Shown: in pieces, positions 9,826 to 19,766 of the stretch | How positions within the stretch are numbered: the stretch's first letter is position 1 | Layout: the number at the start of each line of letters is the position of its first letter | Origin: ChocPot-Mid sp043804925 | GTDB taxonomy: Bacteria > Bacteroidota > Ignavibacteria > Kapaibacteriales > UBA2268 | Assembly: GCA_043804925.1 (NCBI GenBank) | Contig: JAZDIP010000023.1 | Coordinates: 88,447-152,446 of the forward strand | Reading direction: 5' to 3' | DNA: 64,000 nt | Made by a program: the position numbers and the translations under genes | Notes under the pieces: generated by a model | The model's database searches: none | What the model saw: only the letters and a program-made list of their open reading frames with translations | What the model was told of the DNA's origin: nothing

Positions 9826-11070
9826 TCATTGCTTGCCGGTTATTTTGTCAATTCTTTTTTTTAACAATTCGGCTCTGTCTGTCTTTCCTTTATTTTCAAA
9901 AAGTACAATTAATTTTATAAGTGTTTCGTAATGGTATGGTTCAAGATAAAGAGCTTTGTGATAAAAATCTTCAGCTTGTATCAAGTCATTTTGTTGTTCG
10001 TAAATATACCCTAAAAAGTAATATAAATCAGGATTCTGATTACCCTTTTTTAAAAGTCTTAAACAAGATGACATGGCATTATCAAATGAACCTATAGATA
10101 TCAATTGTCTAATTTCTTGAATTGATTTTGTTTCGTTTAATTCTAAAAATGTTTTTTCATTAACGTTGTTTTTCGCAACTTCAATGTTTTTATTTATCCG
10201 AAAAATGTTCGGCAAAAACTTAACTTTCCGTTTTGTCTTTTTTTCAGATTGTAAATACTTTTCTTCAACTTTGTTTTCTCTTTTTTTCTTTATGAAGCTT
10301 GAACCTCCATATTCTGATTTCTGAAATTGAACCAGGTTAATAAATTGAACTTCGTTATCTGTTGTTATCAAAATACCGGTGTCAGACATAACCGATGATA
10401 TATTGTTCAATAATTTTCGAATCGCATCTTCGGTTAAAGTATTGAAAATATTCTTTGCAAAAATTATATCGTACTGCTTTCTTCCGGTAAAAAAATTTTG
10501 TTCAATAAAATTTACTTTGTGAAAAACGACTAAGTGAGCTATCTTTGGATTCAAAATAAATAAATCTTCTGCTTGTTGAAAGTATTTTTCTAATAATCCA
10601 ATATCCATCTCATGTATTGATGAAGCACTATAGACTGCCTGTTTGGCAAACTCAATAGCTGTTGCAGAAATATCAATGCCATCAATAATAAAATTATTAG
10701 GATTAAGTCCGGAAGCTAATAATAAAATTGCTATCGAATACGGCTCTTCACCTGTTGAACAGCCAATTGACAGTACTCTTAATTTATCGTATTCATCTTT
10801 CGGTGTTAAAGAATGTAAATATTTATTGAAAAGTTCATAAACATCAGGATTGCGAAGGAACCATGTTTCCGAATTAAGTTTGTTTTCGGTAAAAGCCATT
10901 AGCATATTTGGTTTGGATTTCAAAATTTTCAATAAACTTTCATAGCTATCCAGTTCATTATTTTGAAGGAAGTTATCTGCTTTGGAATCAAATTCTGAAA
11001 AATCCATAGAATTGGGATTGATTCCAACCTGTGATTTTAATATTTCTTTTATTTCCTCAAATGTTGTCAT
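9826..11070 (-). CDS. CheR-type methyltransferase with C-terminal TPRs
   Basis: About 414 aa from the ATG at 11070 (MTTFEEIKEILKSQ); an in-frame ATG at 11115 would add 15 unusual residues. The first 270 residues have CheR order: helical N-domain, ETWFLRNPDVYELF, the SAM-binding loop LSIGCSTGEEPYSIA and an acidic DGIDIS strand end. The usual CRN motif is altered to FAKNIFN. After a basic, low-complexity linker (KKTKRKVKFLP), the last 90 residues are TPR repeats (DLYYFLGYIYEQQNDLIQAEDFYHKALYLEP). CheR-TPR fusions methylate chemoreceptor glutamates or act in gliding/signalling pathways of Frz type. No other chemotaxis gene is in view. Confidence 0.8.
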   Translation of the reverse strand: MTTFEEIKEILKSQVGINPNSMDFSEFDSKADNFLQNNELDSYESLLKILKSKPNMLMAFTENKLNSETWFLRNPDVYELFNKYLHSLTPKDEYDKLRVLSIGCSTGEEPYSIAILLLASGLNPNNFIIDGIDISATAIEFAKQAVYSASSIHEMDIGLLEKYFQQAEDLFILNPKIAHLVVFHKVNFIEQNFFTGRKQYDIIFAKNIFNTLTEDAIRKLLNNISSVMSDTGILITTDNEVQFINLVQFQKSEYGGSSFIKKKRENKVEEKYLQSEKKTKRKVKFLPNIFRINKNIEVAKNNVNEKTFLELNETKSIQEIRQLISIGSFDNAMSSCLRLLKKGNQNPDLYYFLGYIYEQQNDLIQAEDFYHKALYLEPYHYETLIKLIVLFENKGKTDRAELLKKRIDKITGKQ

Positions 11071-11142
11071 TCCGGACAAACTTTTACCTGATATTATAGT
11101 CCAACATATCTGCAAAGATAAGAAATAAGAAGATTTTATAAA

Positions 11143-11179
11143 TAAAAAAAGCAGGGACTACAAAAAAATAATCCCTGCT
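11143..11179 (-). terminator. Rho-independent terminator of adk
   Basis: On the minus strand a GCAGGGA ... TCCCTGC stem with an A/T-rich loop is followed by seven U residues, about 20 nt past the adk stop. Confidence 0.8.
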
Positions 11180-11198
11180 ACAATTTTGTTTAACAAAA

Positions 11199-11849
11199 TC
11201 AAATCTTATCTAATACTGATTTGATTCTTGCATAAATATCTTTAATATCGCCTAAGCCGTCAATTTTTGAAGTCATATTCTTTTTATCGTAATAATCAAT
11301 TAACGGAAAAGTTTGGGCTTCATATACTTTCAATCTGTTAATAATCGGACCCTCCTTGTCGTCGTCACGCTGATACAATTCTCCTCCGCATGGTTCATCA
11401 CAAATGCCGACTTTCATAGGTTTCTTGTAAATTAAATGATAAGATTTGCCGCAAGTCCTGCAAATCCTCCTTGCAGTCAGACGCTTTACTAATTCTTCGT
11501 TTGGAACCTCGAGTACAAGAACTGTATTGAGTTTTTGACCCATCCCGGATAGTAGTTTATCTAATGATTCAGCTTGATTAACTGTCCTCGGGAAACCATC
11601 GAGAATGTATCCTCTTGATAGTTCGGGTTTCTTAAGTTCTTCTTTAATCATGTCAATTATAAGTTGGTCGGGAACTAATTCACCTGCATCCATATACTTT
11701 TGTGCTTTTTTCCCAAGTTCGGTTCCTGCCTTGCGGTTTGCTCTCAATATATCACCGGTAGAGAGTTGGACGACTCCAAAATCTTTGCAAATACTTTCTG
11801 ATTGTGTTCCCTTACCTGCTCCGGGAGGTCCTAAAAAAATAAGTTTCAT
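11199..11849 (-). CDS. adk: Adenylate kinase, zinc-LID type
   Basis: 216 aa. Converts AMP + ATP to two ADP in the cytoplasm. P-loop GPPGAGKGT near the N-terminus, AMP-binding STGDILR and LDGFPRT, and a long LID domain. The LID carries four cysteines (C131, C134, C151 and C155 counting from the first Met), consistent with a structural zinc. Two adjacent ATGs exist at 11852 and 11849. The AAAGGTG sequence abuts the first ATG, so the second is the better-spaced start. Strong terminator downstream. The next upstream gene on this strand is about 150 nt away, so adk is probably transcribed alone. Length is normal for the family. Confidence 0.95.
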   Translation of the reverse strand: MKLIFLGPPGAGKGTQSESICKDFGVVQLSTGDILRANRKAGTELGKKAQKYMDAGELVPDQLIIDMIKEELKKPELSRGYILDGFPRTVNQAESLDKLLSGMGQKLNTVLVLEVPNEELVKRLTARRICRTCGKSYHLIYKKPMKVGICDEPCGGELYQRDDDKEGPIINRLKVYEAQTFPLIDYYDKKNMTSKIDGLGDIKDIYARIKSVLDKI

Positions 11850-11998
11850 CATTCACCTTTTTGTTTATCAAAAATTAAATTAATTATAATTTATTTAAGT
11901 TAATTAATATATTTAACCAATTAAAATAATATTTAATATCTGTATTCAAATGGTTGAGTATCTTAGCTATTATAAATCAATTTTTTCAACATTGTGGA

Positions 11999-12820
11999 TT
12001 ACATGGCAAAACCACTGAAAATTTGCGAAACGGTTGACAAATAATAAAGAATAAGATTGCCAAGTATCCATACGGAATAAGTTAATATTAAATATTTCCG
12101 AATATTATCGGAATTAAACATTTTGGCATACGATATACCAAGAACAGCATAAAACCAAATCAAAAACGGGTCGGCTTTTCTCAATAAAAAACCCGGGAAA
12201 GTCATCCACTCAACATCGAAAAAATTTGCCAAACTAAAACCTATGTAAAATTTATCGAATGCAAGAGACAGTATAATTGTAACAATTGTTTGCAATATTA
12301 AGATATAGTAACTAAGCCCGTATGCAGTTAATGTGCCGTTAAAACCTCCATCTCCTTTCATTAGATATTTAATAAAAAGAAAGAATAAACCGTTAACCAA
12401 AAAGAAAGCCAAAAAAGTATAAATAGCTACACCTATTACCTGGAAAATCAGTTGGAAGCTGCCTCCCATTTGCATTTGTGACATTATTTTTTCTTTTTGC
12501 TCATCAGCTTCCTGCTGTGTTAACTTTCCTTTATCAACTTGCTCCTGATAGCTTTTCTCGATAGCTTCCATACTTTTATTTTCCATTTCAGCTTTTAATG
12601 CAGGATTAGAGTAATACAGAAAAGAAGCCAGTCCCGAAATAATTATAAAAATGATAATGGGAATTAACCAATTTGCCGCTTTAGGTGGATGTTTAGATAC
12701 GGATTCCATTGTTATTACAGGTGAAGTTATCACCCCAATTATTTTATCTGAAAAGCTAAGCTCTTCCGGTGAATTATCTATGGAACCGGTATCATTGTTA
12801 AAGTTAATTTCGTCAGGCAT
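11999..12820 (-). CDS. Yip1-domain integral membrane protein
   Basis: About 273 aa from the ATG at 12820, chosen because GGAGGA lies just upstream of it; an in-frame TTG at 12832 overlaps that ribosome site. An acidic N-terminus leads into SDKIIGVITSPVITMESV, the entry motif of Yip1-family proteins. Five to six hydrophobic helices follow (LIPIIIFIIISGLASFLYY, FQVIGVAIYTFLAFFLVNGLFF, YYILILQTIVTIILSLAF and others). A charged, helical loop rich in K/E/Q lies between helices 1 and 2. Bacterial Yip1-like proteins are widespread in this group without an assigned biochemical role. A lipoprotein gene lies 43 nt upstream on the same strand. Confidence 0.75.
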   Translation of the reverse strand: MPDEINFNNDTGSIDNSPEELSFSDKIIGVITSPVITMESVSKHPPKAANWLIPIIIFIIISGLASFLYYSNPALKAEMENKSMEAIEKSYQEQVDKGKLTQQEADEQKEKIMSQMQMGGSFQLIFQVIGVAIYTFLAFFLVNGLFFLFIKYLMKGDGGFNGTLTAYGLSYYILILQTIVTIILSLAFDKFYIGFSLANFFDVEWMTFPGFLLRKADPFLIWFYAVLGISYAKMFNSDNIRKYLILTYSVWILGNLILYYLSTVSQIFSGFAM

Positions 12821-12863
12821 ATCTTCCTCCAAAATAATGATTGAATTTTAAGTTATATTTAAT

Positions 12864-13199
12864 TTACTCTTTGTTTTTTTCTATATTTCTAAATTTATCC
12901 TGGTACTCTATTAATTCACGCTGAGTGGTTTCTCTTAACGAATCCAAAATCTCTTGGAATATTTTAGGATTTTTTCGGGCTAAATCAAAATATTCCTCCT
13001 TAAAAGATTCTTCGTTATAACCGAATTCTTTATATATTTTCTCTACTTCTTTGTTTGATTTTAATAGGTCATTTTGATAAATCTCTCTTGCAACTAATAT
13101 TTTCTTGTAGGCAGCGGAAAATTTATCATAATCGTCCCGTATTAAATCACAGGAAAACAGCATCAGCAAAACAATATTTATTATAATTATTTTTTTCAT
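12864..13199 (-). CDS. Small helical lipoprotein of unknown function
   Basis: 111 aa. Signal peptide with lipobox LFSC (C17), so it is probably lipid-anchored. The mature part is almost entirely charged helix (KKILVAREIYQNDLLKSNKEVEKIYKEFGYNEESF) and resembles the short helical lipoproteins common in Bacteroidota. I do not recognise a specific function. It lies between the Yip1-like gene (same strand, 43 nt downstream) and the terminator of the giant T9SS gene. Confidence 0.65.
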   Translation of the reverse strand: MKKIIIINIVLLMLFSCDLIRDDYDKFSAAYKKILVAREIYQNDLLKSNKEVEKIYKEFGYNEESFKEEYFDLARKNPKIFQEILDSLRETTQRELIEYQDKFRNIEKNKE

Positions 13200-13242
13200 T
13201 ACCGTTTATTTATTTCCAAAAATTATATTCCTAAAATACAAT

Positions 13243-13279
13243 AAAAAAGCCGAAGTACAAAACGTACTCCGGCTTTTTT
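13243..13279 (-). terminator. Rho-independent terminator of the giant T9SS gene
   Basis: Minus-strand hairpin GCCGGAGTAC / GTACTTCGGC (one G-U pair) with flanking A and T runs, 17 nt beyond the stop of the gene ending at 13297. Confidence 0.85.
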
Positions 13280-13296
13280 AAAATCAAGGTAATAAA

Positions 13297-16200
13297 TTAC
13301 CTGACAACTACCATTTTGTTTGTTAATGAATAGTTGTTTGATGTCAATGTATAATAATAAACACCTGATGATAATTTTAAGCTTGAAGCATTAATATTAA
13401 TATCATGCCATCCAAAGCTAACTGTTTTGTCAACCAAAACTGCAACTTCCTGACCATAGACATCAGTAATCGCTAAACGTACATAAGTAGTCTGTGGTAC
13501 TAAGAATCTAATCTTGGAATTATCGGCAAACGGATTAGGTGTGTTATTCGATAATGCAAAACCACCATTTGTAATGTCGGTAACATCTACGATTCCACCC
13601 GGAGTAACAGTAACAGTTACAGGATTGGTAGCAACTGTTCCGCAGATATTTGTAACATTGCAAATATAGATACCGCCGTCAATAGATATTGAAGCCGATG
13701 TTACCGAATAAGTAGCTTCGGTAGCTCCTGTGATTTCAACATCATCTTTCAACCACTGATATGTCAATGGTGCTTCACCGGTTGCTGTTACGAATAATGT
13801 AAACGGATTACCTTCGGCAACTGTTTGGTCAACAGGTTGCGTAGTAATTGCAACTGCATCGAGAACAGACAATGTTGCCGGTAAAGATGTTTTTGATTTA
13901 CCGCCGGGAACAACTGTTACTACACAGTCATAAACTCCCGCATCGGTTGCATCAACTCCGGTTATTGTCAATTCATCCATAGTTGCACCATCAATTGTAA
14001 TACCGTCTTTACGCCACTGATATTCTAAAGTTGCATCGGGATCTGTAGATGCAGTTATTTCAAATGTGTGGTCGGTGCCATTACATACGGAAGCGTCTGC
14101 AGGGTCTTCGTTAATAAATACCTGAGGGAATAATTTAACGAATGCCGGAGCGGATGTAAGTGTGTTACATGCACCCTTCAATACGGCAAATACACCATCT
14201 TGCAGAGGACCATCAAGTAATTCCTGGTCAATATTTCTTACTGTTAGAATTGTTGAACCTGCACCGGTAAAATGACCGTCAACACTTAAATCATTTATAA
14301 CAGAGTCTCTGTTAGCATTGTTAAAGAACCACTGGACTTCCGGTTGATATAATGGGTCATCTATACCTTCGTCGGCAACAATGTGTGCTTCAACTTCAAG
14401 TATTGCAATTCCCCCAACGTCAACTCTGGCGTCTTCTGGTTCTCTTGTTACTTCAGCGTCGCTCAATGCATTAACCAAAATACTTTCAGTCCATTTAGGT
14501 TCGGCTCCGCTACCTCTAACAAAGCAACTATAAGTTCCTTCCATGTCATAATTTAGACCCGGTTCTGTACCGGCAAATGGAAGACTGTCGAGATAAATTG
14601 ATGCTTTTTCAGCCCAATCGTCTGTTGGATTAACATAATATTCAGTTAAACTCTTGCCGTCTTTGAACCATTCGTATCTTGCCTGGACACCTCTGGTTAC
14701 AAAAGCTGTAGTTCCAAAAAAGTGTCCTGTCGAGCCAACACAGTCCATAATTCCAACCGGTTGATTTGTAATAAACACTTCAGGAACAATATTTTCCGAA
14801 CCCATAAAGTATGAATACCTTATCTGTCCCAAATAGTCTGTCTGTTGGATTTCATCATTCAGCATCGGGTCACCAAAATCTATTGGGTCATCAAATACCA
14901 AGACTTCATCAAATGTATTTAATCCAAGATTGAATTGGCTAAAATCAACGAAATCAATTTCAATGCTCGAGGAATTTGCATCCTTGCCGCTTGCTGCTTG
15001 CCATTCTGCTAAATCAGCGGCAGCAACTCCGCTCCAACGTCCTAATTCTATCGGTGCAGATAAATCTTTGGTCCAATAGTTATTTTCGTCAATAGTATTG
15101 CCCAAAGCAGAATTTGCTACAATTGCCGGACCTAATCCCTCGTTTTGAACTAAGTTTCTGCGAATTGTACCTGTTCCGCCTTGAATCAATAAAGCAGGCA
15201 CTGTTGTTGATTGATTTGCTATGGAATTGTAATAAACGCCCATAGAACTATTATTCATGTACATGCTATATGCAGAAATAGCACCAAGTTGGCTGTTAGC
15301 AATATAGCCGCCGGTATTTGTTGCAGTAAATCCATAAACAGCAGCACCTGCGGAAACGACATCAATATCATTGTAACTTGCTCTAACAATTGAATTGGAT
15401 AGAGAAACGCCATTATTATTAACAGCAGCAGTCGGTATACCTGATGCACCATTTGTTATCTGGTTTCTTACGAGATATACGGGAGAAGTAGTACCTGAAC
15501 CGTTAATAGTTACACAATTAGTCGCTACTCCGCCTCCATCGGTTACTGTGATTTTATTATTTTGAATTCTTAAATCAGGAATATTCACGGCATATATACC
15601 GTGTATATTTGAAATAGCTGCTGTCATAACCGATTTTTCAATCAAAGTCTGTCCCGTAAAGTTAGCCGGGTCGGTATTTGTTACATAAATAACAGCATCT
15701 GATGTTGAAGTTCCGGCAAATCCGTTAAATTGATTTCTCGTAATTTCAGTTCCATTAGTTGAGCTAATACCAAATTGAGTGTTCGTTCCTGTAAACTTGT
15801 TTGTATCAACTTTCACTGAATTTTCAGTGCATGGCATTCCGTTCGGTGTTCCGTACAACTGAATGGATTTCCAGGAATTATCAGAAAATGTATTGTATGA
15901 AATATCGAGTTTTCTTGGGCATGTTCCCGACTCATTTATTCCTATTGCACCATTCCTGAATTCATTGTTCTGAACTGTTATATCATAACAGTTACTTAGA
16001 TTTAATGATGTGAAGTTATTATTACGTGCTGAACCAACCTTGTTCTCAAAAATATTATTTTCTACCGTAACATTATTGCAATTTGCAAGGTCAATAATAC
16101 CTGCGTTTGTAACACCGGAAGATGTGTTAAAAGTAAATCCTTTGATTGTGGTATTGTTGACATCAATCATACTCATTAAATAAGGTTGCAATACAGTTGG

Positions 16201-17409
16201 CGTATATTGAATAACTACATCAGCAGGGTCATCAGACATGGACCTTATTCCAACTGAATTATCGCCTGTTGAAGGATAGGTGCCAATAATTATTGGACCA
16301 TCATATACGGCTGGTCCGGGATTAGCTGTAGGGAATACAAATTCCAATACACCGTCACCGATAATACCGGCAGCAGATAAGTAATCAGTACCTTCAGTAA
16401 TGGTAGCAAATGTACTTGATGAACCGCCGTATGCTCCGATATAATAAATACCGGGAGATAAGGCAGGAGCAACGTATTTGGTAATGCATCTGTCATTCCC
16501 CGGGACCCAATCATTTTCCCCATTAGGAAATTCCGTGAAGGCATCAATCGAATATTCCCTTAATTCGTTGAAAGGATAAGTTCCAACAACCACATCTGCT
16601 GTTTGTCCTTGGTTAAGGTTTCCTGTCCAGGAATAAGTGTTTGATGACTCTGTACCTAAACCTTCGTCTATTCTCCAAACTATTCGGCAGGATTCTAACG
16701 GAGCCATGTCGTCGTAATTGGTTATTCTGACTGCAATATTTTGTGTTCCCTGAGTTATAGCCCCTGAAGGTTGCACTATGCTGAGTGCTCCGGCATCAGG
16801 TTCTGCTTTCTTCGGTACATAAAAGTCAAGACATGCACGGTCACCGTAACCTGGATTCATTGTACCGGTATAAACCGGGTCCTGGTTAGAATAACCATAG
16901 TCAGTTACATAATAGTAGTAGCAGTTAACAAGTATCATTCTGAATACTTTACCTTCTGCTAAAGACGGCACTGTAAAAGTTGTAGTCAAATTGGAGTTAT
17001 AACCGGTTCCCCAATAGTACCACCATACTCTTTCACCTGCATCTGCATAAGAATGATTTCCGTTAAAATCTATCCAGCAGCCAACCTTACCACCGTAAGA
17101 ACATGAAGTACCCTGGTAGCAGTTTGCATTAGTCTGTATAGTATAAGTTTTACCGCTTTCAAGTTCAATCGCATTTGATTGTACAGGGTCGGCAGTTCTG
17201 TCTCTCTGTGCACAATAGGTTACGGTATTGCTGTATTTTTGAACAGCTCCGTCTAAAATACGAAGTGTCTGGCAGGTCATACAACCATAACCATGAGTTG
17301 GAAGCGGCGGGTATGTCGCATTAGCTACCTCAGTTAAAACCGAAGTGCTAAGAAATAAAGCAAATGCTATAAAAGCAAGCTTCATTCTAAAAAGTTTTTT
17401 TAATGTCAT
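13297..17409 (-). CDS. Giant T9SS protein: GEVED, beta-helix and Ig-like domains
   Basis: About 1,370 aa from the ATG at 17409, which has a perfect AAGGAGGA site upstream; a start at 17457 would place 16 odd residues before the signal peptide. Signal peptide ends ANA. A Cys-rich segment (CMTCQTLRILDG) precedes a GEVED-type domain (CWIDFNGNHSYADAGERVWW). The middle of the chain is a right-handed beta-helix with repeated N-x-I/V-x-x-N-x-F ladders (NVTVENNIFENKV, DITVQNNEFRNGA). Several Ig-like domains follow with the YQWxKDG signature (LEYQWRKDGITI, LTYQWLKDDVEI). The final 85 residues are a T9SS type A sorting domain (NTPNPFADNSKIRF...SSGVYYYTL...MVVVR). It is probably a cell-surface or released adhesin/carbohydrate-binding protein; the ligand is unknown. 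Confidence 0.85.
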   Translation of the reverse strand: MTLKKLFRMKLAFIAFALFLSTSVLTEVANATYPPLPTHGYGCMTCQTLRILDGAVQKYSNTVTYCAQRDRTADPVQSNAIELESGKTYTIQTNANCYQGTSCSYGGKVGCWIDFNGNHSYADAGERVWWYYWGTGYNSNLTTTFTVPSLAEGKVFRMILVNCYYYYVTDYGYSNQDPVYTGTMNPGYGDRACLDFYVPKKAEPDAGALSIVQPSGAITQGTQNIAVRITNYDDMAPLESCRIVWRIDEGLGTESSNTYSWTGNLNQGQTADVVVGTYPFNELREYSIDAFTEFPNGENDWVPGNDRCITKYVAPALSPGIYYIGAYGGSSSTFATITEGTDYLSAAGIIGDGVLEFVFPTANPGPAVYDGPIIIGTYPSTGDNSVGIRSMSDDPADVVIQYTPTVLQPYLMSMIDVNNTTIKGFTFNTSSGVTNAGIIDLANCNNVTVENNIFENKVGSARNNNFTSLNLSNCYDITVQNNEFRNGAIGINESGTCPRKLDISYNTFSDNSWKSIQLYGTPNGMPCTENSVKVDTNKFTGTNTQFGISSTNGTEITRNQFNGFAGTSTSDAVIYVTNTDPANFTGQTLIEKSVMTAAISNIHGIYAVNIPDLRIQNNKITVTDGGGVATNCVTINGSGTTSPVYLVRNQITNGASGIPTAAVNNNGVSLSNSIVRASYNDIDVVSAGAAVYGFTATNTGGYIANSQLGAISAYSMYMNNSSMGVYYNSIANQSTTVPALLIQGGTGTIRRNLVQNEGLGPAIVANSALGNTIDENNYWTKDLSAPIELGRWSGVAAADLAEWQAASGKDANSSSIEIDFVDFSQFNLGLNTFDEVLVFDDPIDFGDPMLNDEIQQTDYLGQIRYSYFMGSENIVPEVFITNQPVGIMDCVGSTGHFFGTTAFVTRGVQARYEWFKDGKSLTEYYVNPTDDWAEKASIYLDSLPFAGTEPGLNYDMEGTYSCFVRGSGAEPKWTESILVNALSDAEVTREPEDARVDVGGIAILEVEAHIVADEGIDDPLYQPEVQWFFNNANRDSVINDLSVDGHFTGAGSTILTVRNIDQELLDGPLQDGVFAVLKGACNTLTSAPAFVKLFPQVFINEDPADASVCNGTDHTFEITASTDPDATLEYQWRKDGITIDGATMDELTITGVDATDAGVYDCVVTVVPGGKSKTSLPATLSVLDAVAITTQPVDQTVAEGNPFTLFVTATGEAPLTYQWLKDDVEITGATEATYSVTSASISIDGGIYICNVTNICGTVATNPVTVTVTPGGIVDVTDITNGGFALSNNTPNPFADNSKIRFLVPQTTYVRLAITDVYGQEVAVLVDKTVSFGWHDININASSLKLSSGVYYYTLTSNNYSLTNKMVVVR

Positions 17410-17786
17410 AAAAAATCCTCCTTGTTTTGTTAATAATATTTTGATTAAATCAATCACAATTTCTTTTTTTCAACTTCTATTTTTCTGAATTTCTGATTTT
17501 CTACTTTTCTAATTTCTAAATCCGCATCATTACAAAATATAAAACTATAAAATAATATATATAAATGCAAATTATATTTTTTATACATTGTTTTTACAAT
17601 TTTGCACTTAAAAATCATATATATTAACACACAATTTCAATAATAATCTCATTTTATTTTAAATTTTTAATATGAAGTTAGCAAATCTTTATAATTAAAG
17701 GAATTAGCGATAATTAAAAATTATTCATATTTATTGCTCATCCGGATGAAATTAGCATACTTGATTTAAAAAGACAGAATATCTTT
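17410..17786. other. AT-rich leader/spacer upstream of the giant T9SS gene
   Basis: Contains the AAGGAGGA site for the gene starting at 17409, then very AT-rich DNA. Degenerate TTTCTAA/TTTCTGA-type units at about 17471-17518 look like decayed members of the heptamer array at 17787. No ORF or RNA recognised. Confidence 0.5.
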
Positions 17787-17907
17787 TTTCTACTTTCTAT
17801 TTTCTACTTTTCTACTTTCTATTTTCTACTTTTCTACTTTCTATTTTCTACTTTCTACTTTCTATATTCTACTTTCTATATTCTATTTTCTATTTTCTAT
17901 TTTCTAC
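17787..17907. repeat. Heptamer array (TTTCTAC/TTTCTAT) abutting mlaD stop
   Basis: About 17 consecutive 7-bp units of TTTCTAC or TTTCTAT, with an extra T every third unit in the left half giving a 22-bp higher-order period. The array ends at the base immediately next to the mlaD stop codon (17908-17910). Confidence 0.9.
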
Positions 17908-18843
17908 TCACGGTCTTGTTCCAAGCCGGGTATTTATGTTTATACCATGTTCCTTTATGAGTAATAAAAATTCATGTAGTGTATTGAAAGTAGAGTCCAT
18001 TCGTTCGGCAAATTTTTTATCGTAAACAAGTTTACCGGCAACTCCACCGGATTTTTTTATATCCTTGGAAAATTCGTTGAGTTCGTTAATTAAATTGTTA
18101 GTATTGGCAATTGCTGCATCGGCATTTTTCATCAGATTTCGCGTTTCATCAACGGTCAAATCAAGCTTTCCGATAAGGTTCTCAGCTTTCGGTTCGTATT
18201 TGTTAATTGCAGATTTTAGTTCGGCGGACACTATTTTAAGGTTTGTTATAGCTAACTCGAGATTGGTAATATTTTTATTCACAAAATTATTGAGCGATTC
18301 GCTCATTTCGCTTGTGTTTGCCAAAGTGTTTTCGATTCTTTTATCGGTTATTATTTCGGAAGCGGCTGTTGCTATTGTATCCAACCTTTTAATTAAAATT
18401 TTGGCATCATTGCTCATTTCGCCGACTAAGGATATCATATCGCCTATATCGGGACTTGTAATACCTGAAATTTCATTATTCGGATTAAACCGGTTAACGG
18501 AATTTCCGGGATAAATATCAATCTTTTTACCACCGGTTATTTCTAAAATTCCCAAACGTGCCGAAACATTTTCTTTGAAATCATTTATTTCGTCAATTTC
18601 AGCAATAATCAGTACACTTCCGTTGTCGGGCTTGACGTTGAGAACTTTACCTCGTTTAACACCATTGATGAATACCGGAGCAGTTTGCTCAATACCGGAA
18701 GAATTTGGAAATCTTATTTTGATTTTAACCACATCAACAGAAACACTAAACTCATTTCCGATTGTTATTCCTAAAATAAATAGTATAATGGCTACAAGGG
18801 TAACCAATCCAACCTTAATTTCTTTTGATTTCGATGTATTCAT
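17908..18843 (-). CDS. MlaD/MCE-family lipid transport protein
   Basis: 311 aa. One N-terminal membrane helix (about 10-30, GLVTLVAIILFILGITIG), then an MCE domain (about 38-115) with VKIKIRFPNSSGIEQTAPVFINGVKRGKV. The domain's conserved pattern is the one seen in the periplasmic subunit of Mla-type phospholipid transporters. The remaining 190 residues are mostly helical coiled coil, as expected for a trans-periplasmic extension. The permease (MlaE) and ATPase (MlaF) that normally accompany it are not in the window, so it is either an orphan or separated from its partners. A long ORF on the opposite strand (18065-18514) is a shadow. Confidence 0.85.
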   Translation of the reverse strand: MNTSKSKEIKVGLVTLVAIILFILGITIGNEFSVSVDVVKIKIRFPNSSGIEQTAPVFINGVKRGKVLNVKPDNGSVLIIAEIDEINDFKENVSARLGILEITGGKKIDIYPGNSVNRFNPNNEISGITSPDIGDMISLVGEMSNDAKILIKRLDTIATAASEIITDKRIENTLANTSEMSESLNNFVNKNITNLELAITNLKIVSAELKSAINKYEPKAENLIGKLDLTVDETRNLMKNADAAIANTNNLINELNEFSKDIKKSGGVAGKLVYDKKFAERMDSTFNTLHEFLLLIKEHGININTRLGTRP

Positions 18844-18887
18844 TTTTTCTTTTTCTCAATAATTTATTTGTTATAACTTGTCTTCTT

Positions 18888-18949
18888 GTTCTGTAACTTG
18901 TTACAACCGGCAGTCGTTGTTCTGTAGCTTGTTACAACCGACAGTCGTT
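18888..18949. repeat. Two direct 31-bp repeats between mlaD and ssb
   Basis: Two adjacent 31-bp copies (18888-18918 and 18919-18949) differ at two positions and contain CTTGTTACAACC. A hairpin-forming ATGG/CCAT segment follows at about 18960-18980. No coding potential. Probably a dispersed intergenic repeat of this genome. Confidence 0.7.
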
Positions 18950-19116
18950 TTTTTATCCCTATGGGATTTTGAAATCCATAAGAAAAATTTTCTGTTACAA
19001 ATATGCAACTCCAGCAGTTTGTAAGAACGTTCATTATTTTTGTAATACAAATATTCATTCGCTATATGATTGTTCAAACGCTTAACTGTTAATAAACGAA
19101 ATTCATTTCTATCCTC

Positions 19117-19596
19117 TTAAAACAAAAAAGTGTCAACTGTTTTGGGTGTTGTTCCATTTGTAACATTCTCGCTTGGTTCTTTAGTTGCAGATTCTGAATC
19201 GTCAATAATAAATTCTTCGGGAGAACTATCATGGTCATCATCCGAATCCGATGCCATTGTTCTTCTTTGTTCAAGCATTAGAATACTTTCCGCTACAATT
19301 TCATAAGCATATTTTTTACCGGTACTTGACGAATCATATTTACGGTTACGGATTTTTCCTTCAACATACAAACGGGAACCTTTTGTTACAAGTTTATTAA
19401 TAACTTCTGCTAAGCCGCGCCAACCGACTATAGTGTGCCAGTCAGTGTGTTCTTTAACACTACCGTCTTTATCTCTCCAAACCTGGGAAGTAGCCATCCT
19501 GAAAGTAGCTACAGGAATATTATTTGGCGTTAATCTGTATTCCGGGTCATTACCAACATTACCAATAAGCATAACTTTATTAAGAGTTCTCGACAT
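19117..19596 (-). CDS. ssb: Single-stranded DNA-binding protein
   Basis: 159 aa. N-terminal OB fold with family landmarks LNKVMLIGNVGNDPEYR, TDWHTIVGWRGLAEV and GSRLYVEGKIRNRKY, followed by a flexible Ser/Asp/Glu-rich tail. It coats ssDNA in replication, recombination and repair. The extreme C-terminus reads TVDTFLF instead of the usual acidic DDxIPF tip that recruits partner proteins; hydrophobic residues are kept but the adjacent acids are missing. AAAGGCGG precedes the ATG. Apparently monocistronic. Confidence 0.92.
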   Translation of the reverse strand: MSRTLNKVMLIGNVGNDPEYRLTPNNIPVATFRMATSQVWRDKDGSVKEHTDWHTIVGWRGLAEVINKLVTKGSRLYVEGKIRNRKYDSSSTGKKYAYEIVAESILMLEQRRTMASDSDDDHDSSPEEFIIDDSESATKEPSENVTNGTTPKTVDTFLF

Positions 19597-19766
19597 ATTC
19601 CGCCTTTCACATATTTACATTCCGAATTATCCTTTACGCTGAATCTAAAAAACAACTAAAAATACAAAAATTAAATCATATATAAAAATATTTCAAATCT
19701 AAAATCAGATAATAATTTATTTAATTTTTCAATCGAAATTAGACATGTATATTGCATGCCTTCAAA

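Noticed and set aside
18065..18514. 149-aa plus-strand ORF opposite mlaD
   Set aside because: mlaD has clear family motifs on the other strand; the antisense frame shows only composition-driven Ser/Leu/Ile-rich sequence.
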